From: CAVSCD01 sp963726335
GTDB taxonomy: Bacteria > Acidobacteriota > Aminicenantia > Aminicenantales > UBA8522
Assembly (NCBI GenBank): GCA_963726335.1
Contig: CAVSCD010000011.1
Location: 806,001 to 870,000, forward strand
DNA: 64,000 nt
Reading direction: 5' to 3'
The notes below the pieces were generated by a model that had not been told where the DNA came from, ran no database searches, and saw only the letters and a list, made by a program, of their open reading frames with translations. Shown piece by piece: positions 16,068-24,921 of the stretch. The position numbers and the translations under genes are program-made. Position 1 is the stretch's first letter; each line of letters opens with the position of its first letter.

Positions 16068-17846
16068 ATGATCACAACTCCATCGCCACCGCCTCTTGAG
16101 CTTGAGGCGGCCTCAAATCCACATACGACCCGGGAACGTCGGGCGATCTATCTGCTGCTTCTTGTCGCGGTCAACCTCGCGCTTTTTCTGCCGTCGATGA
16201 GCGGCGATTTCCTATGGGACGACAAGTACTTCATCAGCGAAAATCCATACATCCAGGGGGGCGGGTTCCTGCGGAGCTTTCTTTTCAGCCCGTTCGGCGG
16301 GTTCTCCGGTACGGACGAAAACAGCGTGCGGCAGGACAGGAACATGCTGTTTTACCGTCCTCTTGTCTCCCTCTCCTACTGGCTGGACTTCAGGGCTTGG
16401 GGGCTGAACCCGGCGGCGTTTCACCTCACGAACATCCTGATCCACGCCATCAATGTGATGGCGTTCTTTTTTATCCTGATCGCCCTGTCCCTCAGCCCAC
16501 GCTCGGCTTTCCTCGGGGCGTTTCTTTTTTCCGTTTATCCTCTTCACTTCGAGAACGTGTCCTGGATCTCGGGGCGAACCGACCTGCTGGCGTTTCTTTT
16601 CGCCGCATTATCGATCCTCTTTTTCATCAGGCACCTTAAGACGCCGTCCCGACTCAACCTTCCGGTTTCGGGCGCAGCCTATTTCCTGGGGCTCCTCTGC
16701 AAGGAGAACGTGGTCCTTTTGCCCCTGGTGTTCCTCTTCTTCCTTTATAAAAAGGAAGGGAAAGGCGGCCCGCCCGCCCACCTCCTCTTCCGCCTCTGGC
16801 CTTATGCCCTGGCTTTGCTGAGCTGGTTCATGCTCAGGTGGAACGCCCTGGGCTCCGCTTCGATCGGATATTCCGGAAGAGGGGCCCACGATTTCCTGGC
16901 GGCTATTGGGTTCTACAGTTGGAGGATGATCTTCCCCTTCCGGCTGAGCCTGACCGTCGATTCCCCACCGGTCATGGAGAGCCCGGTTTTCGGGGTCTTG
17001 GGGGCAGTCCTCGTGGCGGGCTTCGCCCTGTCTCTCTGGCAAGCGAGGCGGAGGAGCCTGTCGCGAGGCTGGCCTTTCTGGTCGTTTTTAGGCTATGGCC
17101 TGTTTCTTCTGCCGTCCGTCTTGGTCATCTTCTCTGCGTCGGCCCTCTCACTTATGGCCTGGCGGTTTCTGTATCTTCCATCGGCGGTATTGATCGGTGC
17201 GCTCGTCTATCTTCTGGCGGACCGCTTCAAACTCAAAGCGTTGGGCGCAGGAGTGATCGTACTTCTGGCCGCCCTCTATGCGGCCGAGATCTATCCGAAA
17301 AACGCCCTCTTCGGCCAAGAAGAGACCCGCTTCTGGCTCAGCATCAAGAGTCCGGATCATGAGGATGTCATCGCCCGGTTCAATATCGCGGTCAAGGCGT
17401 TGCCTACGGACGAGAAAGAGGCGCTGCGGCTGTTTGATTCTATCCTGAGCCAGACAGGACGCCCCTCATATCGGTACTGGAAGACCTCGATTTTTGAAGA
17501 GCTTGGCGTATATTATGCTTTTCGAAAGGATTTCTCCAAGGCGGAGCGCTATTTCCATGAGCTTTTCGGCATGGAGCCCCGGCCATCGCTGCGGCTCCGC
17601 TTCAACTACGCATATTATTTCGCCTTTGCGGGAAAAAGGGACGAGGGCGAAAAAATCGTCCTGGAGACGCTGCGCGAGTTCCCGCAGAGCCATTTCGCTT
17701 TGACCCAGGCCGCGAAATTTTATGTGATCGTCCGGGATTACGGGAAAGCGGCAGACCTCTATGCCGTTGACTTCAGGCTTTTCCGAACCCGACAGTCCCG
17801 GCTGCTGGCTGAAGAAGCAGGCCGTTTCCGGCAGGGCATCCGCTAG
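16068..17846 (+). CDS. Multi-pass membrane glycosyltransferase-like protein with TPR tail
   Basis: 592 residues. Residues 1-400 contain about ten hydrophobic segments and an acidic first loop, GDFLWDDKYFISENP, typical of GT-C/PMT- and TMTC-like enzymes, which transfer sugars from lipid carriers at the membrane. The loop text YPLHFENVSWISGRTDLLA is shared with the convergent neighbour. Residues 420-590 are helical TPR-like repeats (YYAFRKDFSKAERYFHELF, YVIVRDYGKAADLY). Donor and acceptor are unknown; pilin or S-layer glycosylation is one possibility given the pilin genes just upstream. Ends 9 nt from the convergent paralogue. Confidence 0.72.
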   Translation: MITTPSPPPLELEAASNPHTTRERRAIYLLLLVAVNLALFLPSMSGDFLWDDKYFISENPYIQGGGFLRSFLFSPFGGFSGTDENSVRQDRNMLFYRPLVSLSYWLDFRAWGLNPAAFHLTNILIHAINVMAFFFILIALSLSPRSAFLGAFLFSVYPLHFENVSWISGRTDLLAFLFAALSILFFIRHLKTPSRLNLPVSGAAYFLGLLCKENVVLLPLVFLFFLYKKEGKGGPPAHLLFRLWPYALALLSWFMLRWNALGSASIGYSGRGAHDFLAAIGFYSWRMIFPFRLSLTVDSPPVMESPVFGVLGAVLVAGFALSLWQARRRSLSRGWPFWSFLGYGLFLLPSVLVIFSASALSLMAWRFLYLPSAVLIGALVYLLADRFKLKALGAGVIVLLAALYAAEIYPKNALFGQEETRFWLSIKSPDHEDVIARFNIAVKALPTDEKEALRLFDSILSQTGRPSYRYWKTSIFEELGVYYAFRKDFSKAERYFHELFGMEPRPSLRLRFNYAYYFAFAGKRDEGEKIVLETLREFPQSHFALTQAAKFYVIVRDYGKAADLYAVDFRLFRTRQSRLLAEEAGRFRQGIR

Positions 17847-17854
17847 CCGCCCTT

Positions 17855-19909
17855 CTATTGCCAGACGGGCTTCAGCTGATCGAGGTATTGGGTCTTGACC
17901 CGGTTCGTGAGATATATGATCTCGGGTTGGGACGGCTTGAGGCCCAGCGAGCGGCCGAAATAGTCCAGGGCGGGCTTGGCCCTGAGCAGGTTGCTCAGGT
18001 AAAAGTAGCCGATTTTGTTCAGGACCTCCGGTTCACGGGCGTGAGCCTGGGCAACGCCGGCGATGATTTTCTCCCCCTCTTCGGGCAGGCCCCGGTAATA
18101 ATCGAGCCTGGCCACGAGAAGCTGGTGATCGACGTCCAGGCTGGGGAGCGTTTGGATAAGGGCTAAGGCGGCGTCGAAGTTCCGGTACTGAATGTAGAAG
18201 CTCATCTTCTTCTCGAACGGCAGCTTCTCAAACTCCGCACGGGCTAAGGCCGTATCGGTCCTGGCAAAATACGCCGGATAGACCGCCTTCATCGTCATCT
18301 CCAGTGCGGCCGCCTTATCCCAGAGTTCACGACTCAGGTACAGGTCATAGAGCCGGCTGTAGGATTCCTTGACCGTGCTAAAGCGGGCGAGGTTGTCCTG
18401 GAGCGAAACCTCAGCGGCCTGAATCTCTCCTCGGGATGTCTGGATTTCCGCCTTCTTCTCGTTGATCTGATAGCGGATGAAGGGCGCGATTTTGACCTTC
18501 GGATCGTTCTCGAATTCCTCGATGCTGTTGAGCCAGCGGAAGGCGCTCGGGTAATCCGCCCGGGCGATCTCGATATCGGTGTAGAGCGAGCTCACCAGGA
18601 TGGCCGTCTCCCTTTTCATGTCCAGGGACAGGGTGCGGTTCAGGGAGAGCTCGGCCGAGAGATAATCCTTGTTTTCGAAGGCCGCCTTCCCCGATTGGAA
18701 GAGGACATACGCGTCCCGGGGCCAGGACTGGCGCGCCCTCTCCCAGAAAAGCGTTTTGTTTTTATAAGCGCCTCCGTTTAAGACAATGGCGGGGATGAAC
18801 AGGACGAGGAGAAGGAAGGTGACCACGAACCGCGGCCTCTCCCGGATTCCCTTGAGCGCAGCCGCCAGGAGCCAGACGAGCGCGAGCCCGGAAACCAGCA
18901 TGTAGCGGGCGTATATTTGGTAGGGGAAGATATTGGTGAAGACCAGCAGGACATGAGCTCCCGTAAAAACCGCCAAGAGAACGGTGGGAATCAGGTATCT
19001 TTTGGCCTTGGTTGAGCGAAGGAGCAGGAAAACCAGGAGCAGTCCCGCGGCGATCCCGAATCCTACATAGAAAGCCTTCATGGCCTCCTGGACCGATGCA
19101 AACTCGTCGTACCGCAGCGGGAAAACCATGGTCCTGAAGTAATAGCCCAGCGTCCCGATCGTGGCCTTGATATCCTCGCCGATGTCGGCGCGCAGGACGA
19201 ACTTGATGCTCTTGAGGTCGAGGACAAAGATTTTCAGAAAGAAGAAGACGCCCAGCAGGCCGAGGTTGGCCAGGTGGTAGAGCGGGGAGATCCTCCTTCG
19301 CTTGAGCGCCTCATAAAGGATGAGAACCGGGAAGAAAAAAAGGAACGTCTCCTTGGAGAGAATTCCCAGGAAAAAGCTCGCGGCTGAAAGCCAGAGATAG
19401 AATGTCCGGTGTTTCTTAAGGGAGAGGTCGAGAAAGAGAAAACAGAGCATCGCCCAAAGAAACATCAGCAGGTCGCCCCGCCCGACCACCCAGACGATGT
19501 TGTCCATGTTCAGGGGGTAGAGCGCGAAGAGCAGCGTGACGATCTCGGGGAAATAGGGATACTCGGACTGCTTCTTCAGGAAACAAAAAAGGAAAATCAG
19601 CCCAAAGAGGTAGATCAACAGATTCGTCAGGCGCAGGGTGACATTCTGGATCCCCCAGAGTTTGTTTTCCAAAAGAAACGACGCCGTGAGCAGGGGACGA
19701 TAATAGTGGTCCTGTCCCTGGACGCCGAGCTGCTCGCTGAAATAGCCGAATTTGAAGGCCGAGCTGATCGGATGATTCTCAATAAAGAGGACGTTGTGCT
19801 TGAAATACATCTCATCATCCCAGATCAGATCATAGTTGAACGTCTTCCAGTAGATTCCGAAGAGGATAACGACCAGAGCGAACAGGAAAACCAGGTCTTT
19901 CTTCAGCAT
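17855..19909 (-). CDS. Multi-pass membrane glycosyltransferase-like protein with TPR tail (paralogue)
   Basis: 684 residues, same architecture as the gene at 16068, on the opposite strand. N-terminal half has ten or more hydrophobic segments and the acidic loop NYDLIWDDEMYFKHNVLF. YPLNMDNIVWVVGRGDLL corresponds to YPLHFENVSWISGRTDLL in the neighbour. From residue 395 there are TPR-like helices (SGKAAFENKDYLSAELSLNR, GYFYLSNLLRAKPALDYFGR). It is probably a protein or lipid O-glycosyltransferase by fold. Its promoter lies in the short region shared with plsC. Confidence 0.72.
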   Translation of the reverse strand: MLKKDLVFLFALVVILFGIYWKTFNYDLIWDDEMYFKHNVLFIENHPISSAFKFGYFSEQLGVQGQDHYYRPLLTASFLLENKLWGIQNVTLRLTNLLIYLFGLIFLFCFLKKQSEYPYFPEIVTLLFALYPLNMDNIVWVVGRGDLLMFLWAMLCFLFLDLSLKKHRTFYLWLSAASFFLGILSKETFLFFFPVLILYEALKRRRISPLYHLANLGLLGVFFFLKIFVLDLKSIKFVLRADIGEDIKATIGTLGYYFRTMVFPLRYDEFASVQEAMKAFYVGFGIAAGLLLVFLLLRSTKAKRYLIPTVLLAVFTGAHVLLVFTNIFPYQIYARYMLVSGLALVWLLAAALKGIRERPRFVVTFLLLVLFIPAIVLNGGAYKNKTLFWERARQSWPRDAYVLFQSGKAAFENKDYLSAELSLNRTLSLDMKRETAILVSSLYTDIEIARADYPSAFRWLNSIEEFENDPKVKIAPFIRYQINEKKAEIQTSRGEIQAAEVSLQDNLARFSTVKESYSRLYDLYLSRELWDKAAALEMTMKAVYPAYFARTDTALARAEFEKLPFEKKMSFYIQYRNFDAALALIQTLPSLDVDHQLLVARLDYYRGLPEEGEKIIAGVAQAHAREPEVLNKIGYFYLSNLLRAKPALDYFGRSLGLKPSQPEIIYLTNRVKTQYLDQLKPVWQ

Positions 19910-19988
19910 GCTGCGACTCCAATCAGTGTGCGTGATGGCGATGACGAAGAGATTTTATTCACGGATTCTATATCGATAGGCACAGCTC

Positions 19989-20017
19989 ATTATAGGAAAA
20001 CACAACCGGCGAGGCAA
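19989..20017 (-). promoter_or_regulatory. Sigma-70-type promoter of the minus-strand TPR membrane protein
   Basis: Minus strand TTGCCT, 17-nt spacer, TATAAT, about 80 nt before the start codon. It lies back to back with the plsC promoter, whose -10 box is only 22 nt away, so the two may interfere. Confidence 0.55.
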
Positions 20018-20035
20018 TCCTGCCTTGCGGGAATA

Positions 20036-20044
20036 TGCTATAAT
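20036..20044 (+). promoter_or_regulatory. Extended -10 promoter of plsC (leaderless geometry)
   Basis: TGCTATAAT matches the extended -10 consensus. It is followed by just 8 nt (CCCCCGCC) and then the GTG start codon at 20053. There is no Shine-Dalgarno and no good -35 box. Confidence 0.55.
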
Positions 20045-20052
20045 CCCCCGCC

Positions 20053-20793
20053 GTGAGGACCATCTTCCTCGGCCTCGTCTATCTCGTCCTCCTCCTCTTC
20101 CTTTCCGTCGCTCTCCTCATTTGCTGGCCGCTCGGCGTGCGCGACCCGCTCCTGGCGATCGCCAAGTGGGCCATGGACCTGGGACTGAAGATCCTGGGGA
20201 TCCGGGTCGGGGTCTCGGGACGCGAGGCGATCGATAAGGGATCGCGGTACGTTTTCATGGCCAACCATCTCAGCTTTATCGACGGACCGATGCTCTTCCG
20301 CTTCATTCCCCAGTCCGTGCGCGTCATTCTCAAGAAGTCGATCTTCCGGATCCCCGTCCTCGGCCAGGGAATGAGATTCGTGGGATTTGTCCCGGTGGAC
20401 AGGAAGGGGGTCCGGGGCGGCCGGCAGAGCATCGATGTCGCCGCGCGCCTGATGCGGGAGCGCGGCTACTCTTACCTGATCTTTCCCGAGGGGACGAGGA
20501 GCCGCGACGGGCGGCCCCAGGCTTTTCGCCGGGGCGGGTTCTTCCTGGCCATCGAGGCCGGCGCCCCGATCGTTCCGGTCAGCATCGCCGGGACCTTCGA
20601 GCTCATGCCCAAGGGATCGATGTTCGCCCGGTCAGGCCCGGTTTGCGTGCGGTTCCACCCGCCCATTTCATCCCAGGGCTTTGGGCCGGCGAATATGGGC
20701 GAGCTCATGGACACGGTGAAGGCCGCGATCGAGTCGGGGCTGGCCGAGCCGGAGCGTCCGGCGGCTAATCTTCGCCCAACACGATCTTCTTGA
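20053..20793 (+). CDS. plsC: 1-acylglycerol-3-phosphate acyltransferase (PlsC family)
   Basis: 246 residues. Converts lysophosphatidic acid to phosphatidic acid in membrane lipid synthesis. One N-terminal membrane segment (VYLVLLLFLSVALLICWPL), then the acyltransferase motif NHLSFID (HX4D) at about residue 73, and the substrate motif FPEGTRS near 147. Later blocks GAPIVPVSIAGT are also standard. GTG start, chosen for its position 8 nt after the -10 box and because the membrane segment follows at once. Its 3' end overlaps the convergent aminotransferase fusion by 29 nt. Confidence 0.9.
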   Translation: MRTIFLGLVYLVLLLFLSVALLICWPLGVRDPLLAIAKWAMDLGLKILGIRVGVSGREAIDKGSRYVFMANHLSFIDGPMLFRFIPQSVRVILKKSIFRIPVLGQGMRFVGFVPVDRKGVRGGRQSIDVAARLMRERGYSYLIFPEGTRSRDGRPQAFRRGGFFLAIEAGAPIVPVSIAGTFELMPKGSMFARSGPVCVRFHPPISSQGFGPANMGELMDTVKAAIESGLAEPERPAANLRPTRSS

Positions 20794-23107
20794 TCTCGGC
20801 CGCGCCCGCCGCCCCGCTGTTGAAGAGATAACAGGCCGTCGAGTCGAGCAGCCGGCCGAAGAAACCCTTCTGAAGCTCCAGCCGGTCTTCGCTCGCGAAC
20901 AGCAAATGGGGATTGTAATACGGCTGGGGTTTGGCGGGGCTGAGGCTCTTCCTGGCGCCCGCCGCTTCGCCCGCCTCGAGGATCCGAAGGGCCTCGTCCT
21001 TCTTCAGCCGCACCGCGGCCGGAGAGATCGCATCGTTCCTCAGGATGAATAGCCAGGCGAGCTCGGTCCGCTTGACGTGGCCCGCCTTGCCGCCGATCCA
21101 CGCCGGGTCGAGCATGGCGTGAGCGCCCTTGGAAGCGCGGTAGCAGTAGGGAGAACCCCTGTCCAGGCGGCAGTCATCGAGCCTCAGGCAGCCGGCGTCC
21201 TGGCAGTCTTCTTTGTGGATGATAATATTTTCGCACCGGCTGGCGTCGAAGAGCGGAGCCAGCTGCGGGAACGACTCGACGGTGTTGGTCGGAAGATAAA
21301 GCTTCCGCTCGACGCATTCGGCCAGTGCCCGTCCCCCGCCGAACCGCACCAGGACGATGTCGTTGCTCTGGAGCCGGAACCGGCGGTCGCCGAGGAGCTC
21401 GAAGAACAGTTCGGTCTTGTTTGTTCCGGCGGGCCCGACGAGCACCAGGCCTTTGCCGCCCGCGTCCGCCGACATGCCCCGGATGCCGTGAACGCCGAAC
21501 AGGCGCTCTCCCGCGTCGAGGACCAGGCCGAGCGCCAGGCTCCGGAGCGGGCCGTAGTTATCGGCGTTGACGATGACGCCGGTCTTCGTCTCCGAGTTGT
21601 AGAAGGCGCGGGGCTCCCGCCCGGGGATCCCGTCCACGGCGAAGATGATGCCGTGCGGCTCCAGGTCGGCTTCGAGCTGCGCCGGATACCAGTTCTCCAC
21701 CCAGAAGTCGTAGAGATGGGGGACGTTCGTCCGGAGCTGGACGATGACGCCGGAGATGTTGGCGTTCCACTCGTAATAGTTTTCGTGGCTGAGGTGGCTT
21801 TCCATCTCGGCGACGAGCGCGTCTCTCAGCTTGACGGTGGTCGAGGAATCCACCGGCACCTGTTTTTTGACCCGGGTGACGGCGTTCTGCAGCGCGACCC
21901 GCTTCACGCTCTTGGGTGTCTTCAGCCGGGAGACGGCCTCGATGATCCGGTCCATCCCTTTTTCCAGGTTGGCCATCGAGGTCGCGGTCGACAGCCGGAT
22001 GTGGGCGTCGGCCCCGAAGGAGTCACCCGGGACGATGGCCACCCGGGCCTCCTTCAGGAGGTAGTAGGCCATGCCGTAGGAGTTCCGGATCAGTGTGCCG
22101 TTGGCTTCCTTATCGTAGTATTGCGAGACGTTGGGGAAGAGGTAGAACGCGCCCTGGGGTTTGAAACAGGAGATGTTGGGGATGGCGCTCAGGCGCATAT
22201 GGCAGTAATTGCGGCGGCGCTGGAACTCGGAGATCATCCGGGAGATCTCGTGCTGCGGGCCGCTCAGGGCTTCCAGGCTCGCCTGCTGCGAGATCGAGCA
22301 GGCGTTCGAGGTTGAGTGGCTCTGGATCTTGCTCATCCCGTTGATCACCTCCGCGGGCCCGAGGGCGTAGCCGATCCGCCAGCCTGTCATAGAGTAGGAT
22401 TTGGAGACGCCGTTAATCAGAATGGTTTTCTTTTTGATCTCCTCGCCCAGGGAGGCGAAGCTGACGTACGGGAAATCGTCGTAGATGAGCTTGCCGTAGA
22501 TCTCGTCGGCGATGACGTAGATGTCCTCGCCGCGGATCACCTCGGCCAGGGCCTCGAGCTGGGACTTGTTGTAGGCCGCGCCCGTCGGGTTGGACGGATT
22601 GTTGAGAATGAGGGCCTTGGTGGCGGGGTTGATCGCGGCTTTCAAGTCGTCGGGAGAGAGGAGAAAACCGTTCTCCTCCTTGGTGGGGATGAACACGGGT
22701 TTACCGCCGGAGATGGCCACCGCCTGTGGATAGGTGACCCAATACGGGGCGGGGATGATCACCTCCTCGCCTTCGTTGACCAGCGCCTGGATGAGGTTGA
22801 AGAGCGAGTTCTTGGCGCCGCTCGAGACGATGACCTGGTTGGGCTCGTAGCTGAGCCCGTAGTCCTCCTTCATCCGGGCGATGATGGCCTTCTTCAGGGC
22901 GGGGATCCCCTCGTTCTCCGTGTACTTCGTGAAGTTCTGCTGGATGGCGCGGATACCCGCCGCCTTGATGTTTTCCGGTGTGGGGAAGTCGGGCTCGCCC
23001 ACGCTCAAGTCGACGATGTCGATCCCATCGGCCTTCATGGCCCTGGCCTTGGCCGAGATCTTGAGCGTCGGCGAGGCGCCGATCTGGTTGACTTTTTCTG
23101 AGATCAT
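20765..23107 (-). CDS. Aspartate-type aminotransferase fused to an HprK/PEPCK-like P-loop domain
   Basis: 780 residues. Residues 1-395 are a class I PLP aminotransferase (AspC/AraT group): NNPSNPTGA at about 169, PLP lysine K236 in GVSKSYSMTGWRIGY, and the substrate arginine in DAHIRLSTATS. Residues 400-780 are a second domain: Walker A-like GPAGTNKT at 558-565, SNDIVLV about 18 residues later, ERKLYLPTNTVESFPQL, and MLDPAWIGG. The spacing from P-loop to the acidic strand matches HprK (compare ISDDVVDV at 61450) and the PEPCK superfamily. Function of the fusion is unknown. No frame break is seen at the junction. It starts 24 nt after the flotillin gene. Confidence 0.8.
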   Translation of the reverse strand: MISEKVNQIGASPTLKISAKARAMKADGIDIVDLSVGEPDFPTPENIKAAGIRAIQQNFTKYTENEGIPALKKAIIARMKEDYGLSYEPNQVIVSSGAKNSLFNLIQALVNEGEEVIIPAPYWVTYPQAVAISGGKPVFIPTKEENGFLLSPDDLKAAINPATKALILNNPSNPTGAAYNKSQLEALAEVIRGEDIYVIADEIYGKLIYDDFPYVSFASLGEEIKKKTILINGVSKSYSMTGWRIGYALGPAEVINGMSKIQSHSTSNACSISQQASLEALSGPQHEISRMISEFQRRRNYCHMRLSAIPNISCFKPQGAFYLFPNVSQYYDKEANGTLIRNSYGMAYYLLKEARVAIVPGDSFGADAHIRLSTATSMANLEKGMDRIIEAVSRLKTPKSVKRVALQNAVTRVKKQVPVDSSTTVKLRDALVAEMESHLSHENYYEWNANISGVIVQLRTNVPHLYDFWVENWYPAQLEADLEPHGIIFAVDGIPGREPRAFYNSETKTGVIVNADNYGPLRSLALGLVLDAGERLFGVHGIRGMSADAGGKGLVLVGPAGTNKTELFFELLGDRRFRLQSNDIVLVRFGGGRALAECVERKLYLPTNTVESFPQLAPLFDASRCENIIIHKEDCQDAGCLRLDDCRLDRGSPYCYRASKGAHAMLDPAWIGGKAGHVKRTELAWLFILRNDAISPAAVRLKKDEALRILEAGEAAGARKSLSPAKPQPYYNPHLLFASEDRLELQKGFFGRLLDSTACYLFNSGAAGAAEIKKIVLGED

Positions 23108-23131
23108 GCTGGGCCTGTCTCCCGGGCGAGA

Positions 23132-24544
23132 TCAGCCTTCCTTTTTCTCTTCAGGCGAGAACTTGGCCTGGAGGTACTTCTTGATGTCGATCCCGGTCAG
23201 GGATTGGACGACGTCCGGCATCTGGGCCAGCACCTCGGCGACCTGGGCGGTGATCTTCGTCGTGCCCAGGCTCTTGTCGCCGCCGCCGATGACGACGATC
23301 TTATCGACCTTGGAGAGCGGCTCGGAAACGGCCTTGGCCAGTTCGGGGAGTGTTTTGAGGTACATCTCGAGGACTGCGGCCTGGTTGTATTTTTCCCAAG
23401 CCTGGGCTTTCTTCAGCATCGCTTCGGCCTCGGCGAACCCCTTTTTCTTCATGATCTCGGCTTCGACTTCGCCCTCGACCCTGAGAGCCTCGGCCTTGCC
23501 CTTGGCCTCGGCCTGGATGCGGAACTCCTCGGCCTCGGCTTCGGACTTGATCTGGTACTTGCGGGCGTCGGCCGGCTTGATGACGGACGACTCGAGCTCC
23601 TTCTCGCGCCGGGCGATCTCGAGCTCCTCGAGCTTGATGGCCTCGCTCTTCTCGATGGCCTTCATCGTCGCTTCTTCTTTCTTGATCTGCTGGCTCAGGC
23701 GGTAGCGCTCGAGCTCGTAGGAGAAATCGGCCTGGGCCTTTCTCTGATTGACCATGACCTGGGATTCGGCCTTCTTGGCCTCGTTTTCCCACTGCGCCTT
23801 GGCGATCAAGGCGTCAGCGGCCAGACGGGCGACCTCTCCCTCCTTCCGCGCTTGGGAGGACTTGACGATGGATTCCTTCTCGGTCTCGGCCTCGGCGATC
23901 GAGGCGTCCCGCTTGGCGGCGGCGATCTGGGGCTTGCTCAACGAATCGAGGAATCCCTGGGCGTCGCTGATATCCTTGAGGGCGAACGAGAGCATGACCA
24001 GTCCCATGCGCGACAGGTCCGGCTTGACGGCCTCCGACACCCTGGCCGAGAATTCCTGGCGGCCGCGGTAGATCTGTTCGACCGTCATCGTTCCCATGAC
24101 CTCTCTCGTGTGGCCTTCGAGGACGTTCAGGGCGACGTCCCGGATGCCGTCCTTGCCCACGCCGAGGAATTGCTCGGCGGCCAGGCGGATAGCGAGATCC
24201 GAGGAATCGACCTTGACCTGAGCGGTGGCCTCGGCCATGATCGGCACGCCGCTGTGGGTGAGGACTTCAGGGGTCTTGATGTTCAGGCTGATGACGTCCA
24301 TCGGCAGGCGGTAGACTGTCTCGGCGAACGGCAGGACGAACGTGCCCCCGCCCAGCCGGTACCGGTACCCGACCTTGACCTTGGTGCCGTCGGGGCTGAC
24401 GACCGTCCTCTTCCTGCCGCCGGCGATGATCAGGACCTCGTTGGGGCCGACCTTTCGGTACTGCTTGGCGAAGACGAATAGAATGAGAGCGATGACGGCG
24501 ACGATGACGCCGACGAGGATCAGCGTGGAAGTAGGTATCATCAT
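23132..24544 (-). CDS. Flotillin-like SPFH-domain membrane protein
   Basis: 470 residues. One N-terminal membrane segment (STLILVGVIVAVIALILFVF), an SPFH/band 7 domain (about 30-200, with PLDVISLNIKTPEV-like strand and HTREVMGTMTVEQIY), then a long Glu/Ala-rich coiled coil (about 205-400; repeated EAE motifs) and a C-terminal oligomerisation tail. This is the FloT/YuaG layout, which scaffolds ordered membrane patches. It has its own promoter and probably co-transcribes the aminotransferase fusion downstream. GAGGAT lies before the ATG pair. Confidence 0.9.
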   Translation of the reverse strand: MMIPTSTLILVGVIVAVIALILFVFAKQYRKVGPNEVLIIAGGRKRTVVSPDGTKVKVGYRYRLGGGTFVLPFAETVYRLPMDVISLNIKTPEVLTHSGVPIMAEATAQVKVDSSDLAIRLAAEQFLGVGKDGIRDVALNVLEGHTREVMGTMTVEQIYRGRQEFSARVSEAVKPDLSRMGLVMLSFALKDISDAQGFLDSLSKPQIAAAKRDASIAEAETEKESIVKSSQARKEGEVARLAADALIAKAQWENEAKKAESQVMVNQRKAQADFSYELERYRLSQQIKKEEATMKAIEKSEAIKLEELEIARREKELESSVIKPADARKYQIKSEAEAEEFRIQAEAKGKAEALRVEGEVEAEIMKKKGFAEAEAMLKKAQAWEKYNQAAVLEMYLKTLPELAKAVSEPLSKVDKIVVIGGGDKSLGTTKITAQVAEVLAQMPDVVQSLTGIDIKKYLQAKFSPEEKKEG

Positions 24545-24921
24545 ATCCTCCTGTGCATCAGCCCCGGACAGAGCGGGGCGAGGCCCGCGGATGGGCGGCC
24601 GCGTTCAACCTGAATTTAGGAGAATATTAGCTTTAAGGACTGGTCAAGTCAAGGCTTCCGCCGTCGTCGGAAGCCGCCTTTCATGAACGGGCCGATTTCT
24701 CTCCGGTGAGAACCAGGGAGGCCTTTTGAGGGGGTCATGGTCAGCGCGGCTTCTCACCCCCGGCGATGAGAAGGTTTAGCAAAACTCACCCCGGCGTTCA
24801 TCGAGCCCGACGATTGACCGGCGGCCGGGAATGAATGACAATACGGCTGAAATGGAGAGCCCGCGTTTCAGTGAACGCTGTAAAATGGCCGGCCCCGAGG
24901 GATCGACACAAGGAGTCAGGG
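24545..24921. other. Divergent intergenic region, flotillin / glycosyltransferase cluster
   Basis: 377 nt with no convincing gene. It contains the flotillin promoter and, abutting its -35 box, a perfect 8-bp hairpin GGCTTCCG-N7-CGGAAGCC (24653-24675) without a T-run, so more likely an operator or RNA fold than a terminator. A TAAAAT at 24881 without a good -35 is the only promoter-like element facing right. Confidence 0.5.
24624..24652 (-). promoter_or_regulatory. Sigma-70-type promoter of the flotillin operon
   Basis: Minus strand TTGACT, 17-nt spacer, TAATAT, about 80 nt before the flotillin ATG, which has its own GAGGAT ribosome-binding site. An 8-bp hairpin lies immediately upstream of the -35 box. 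Confidence 0.65.
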
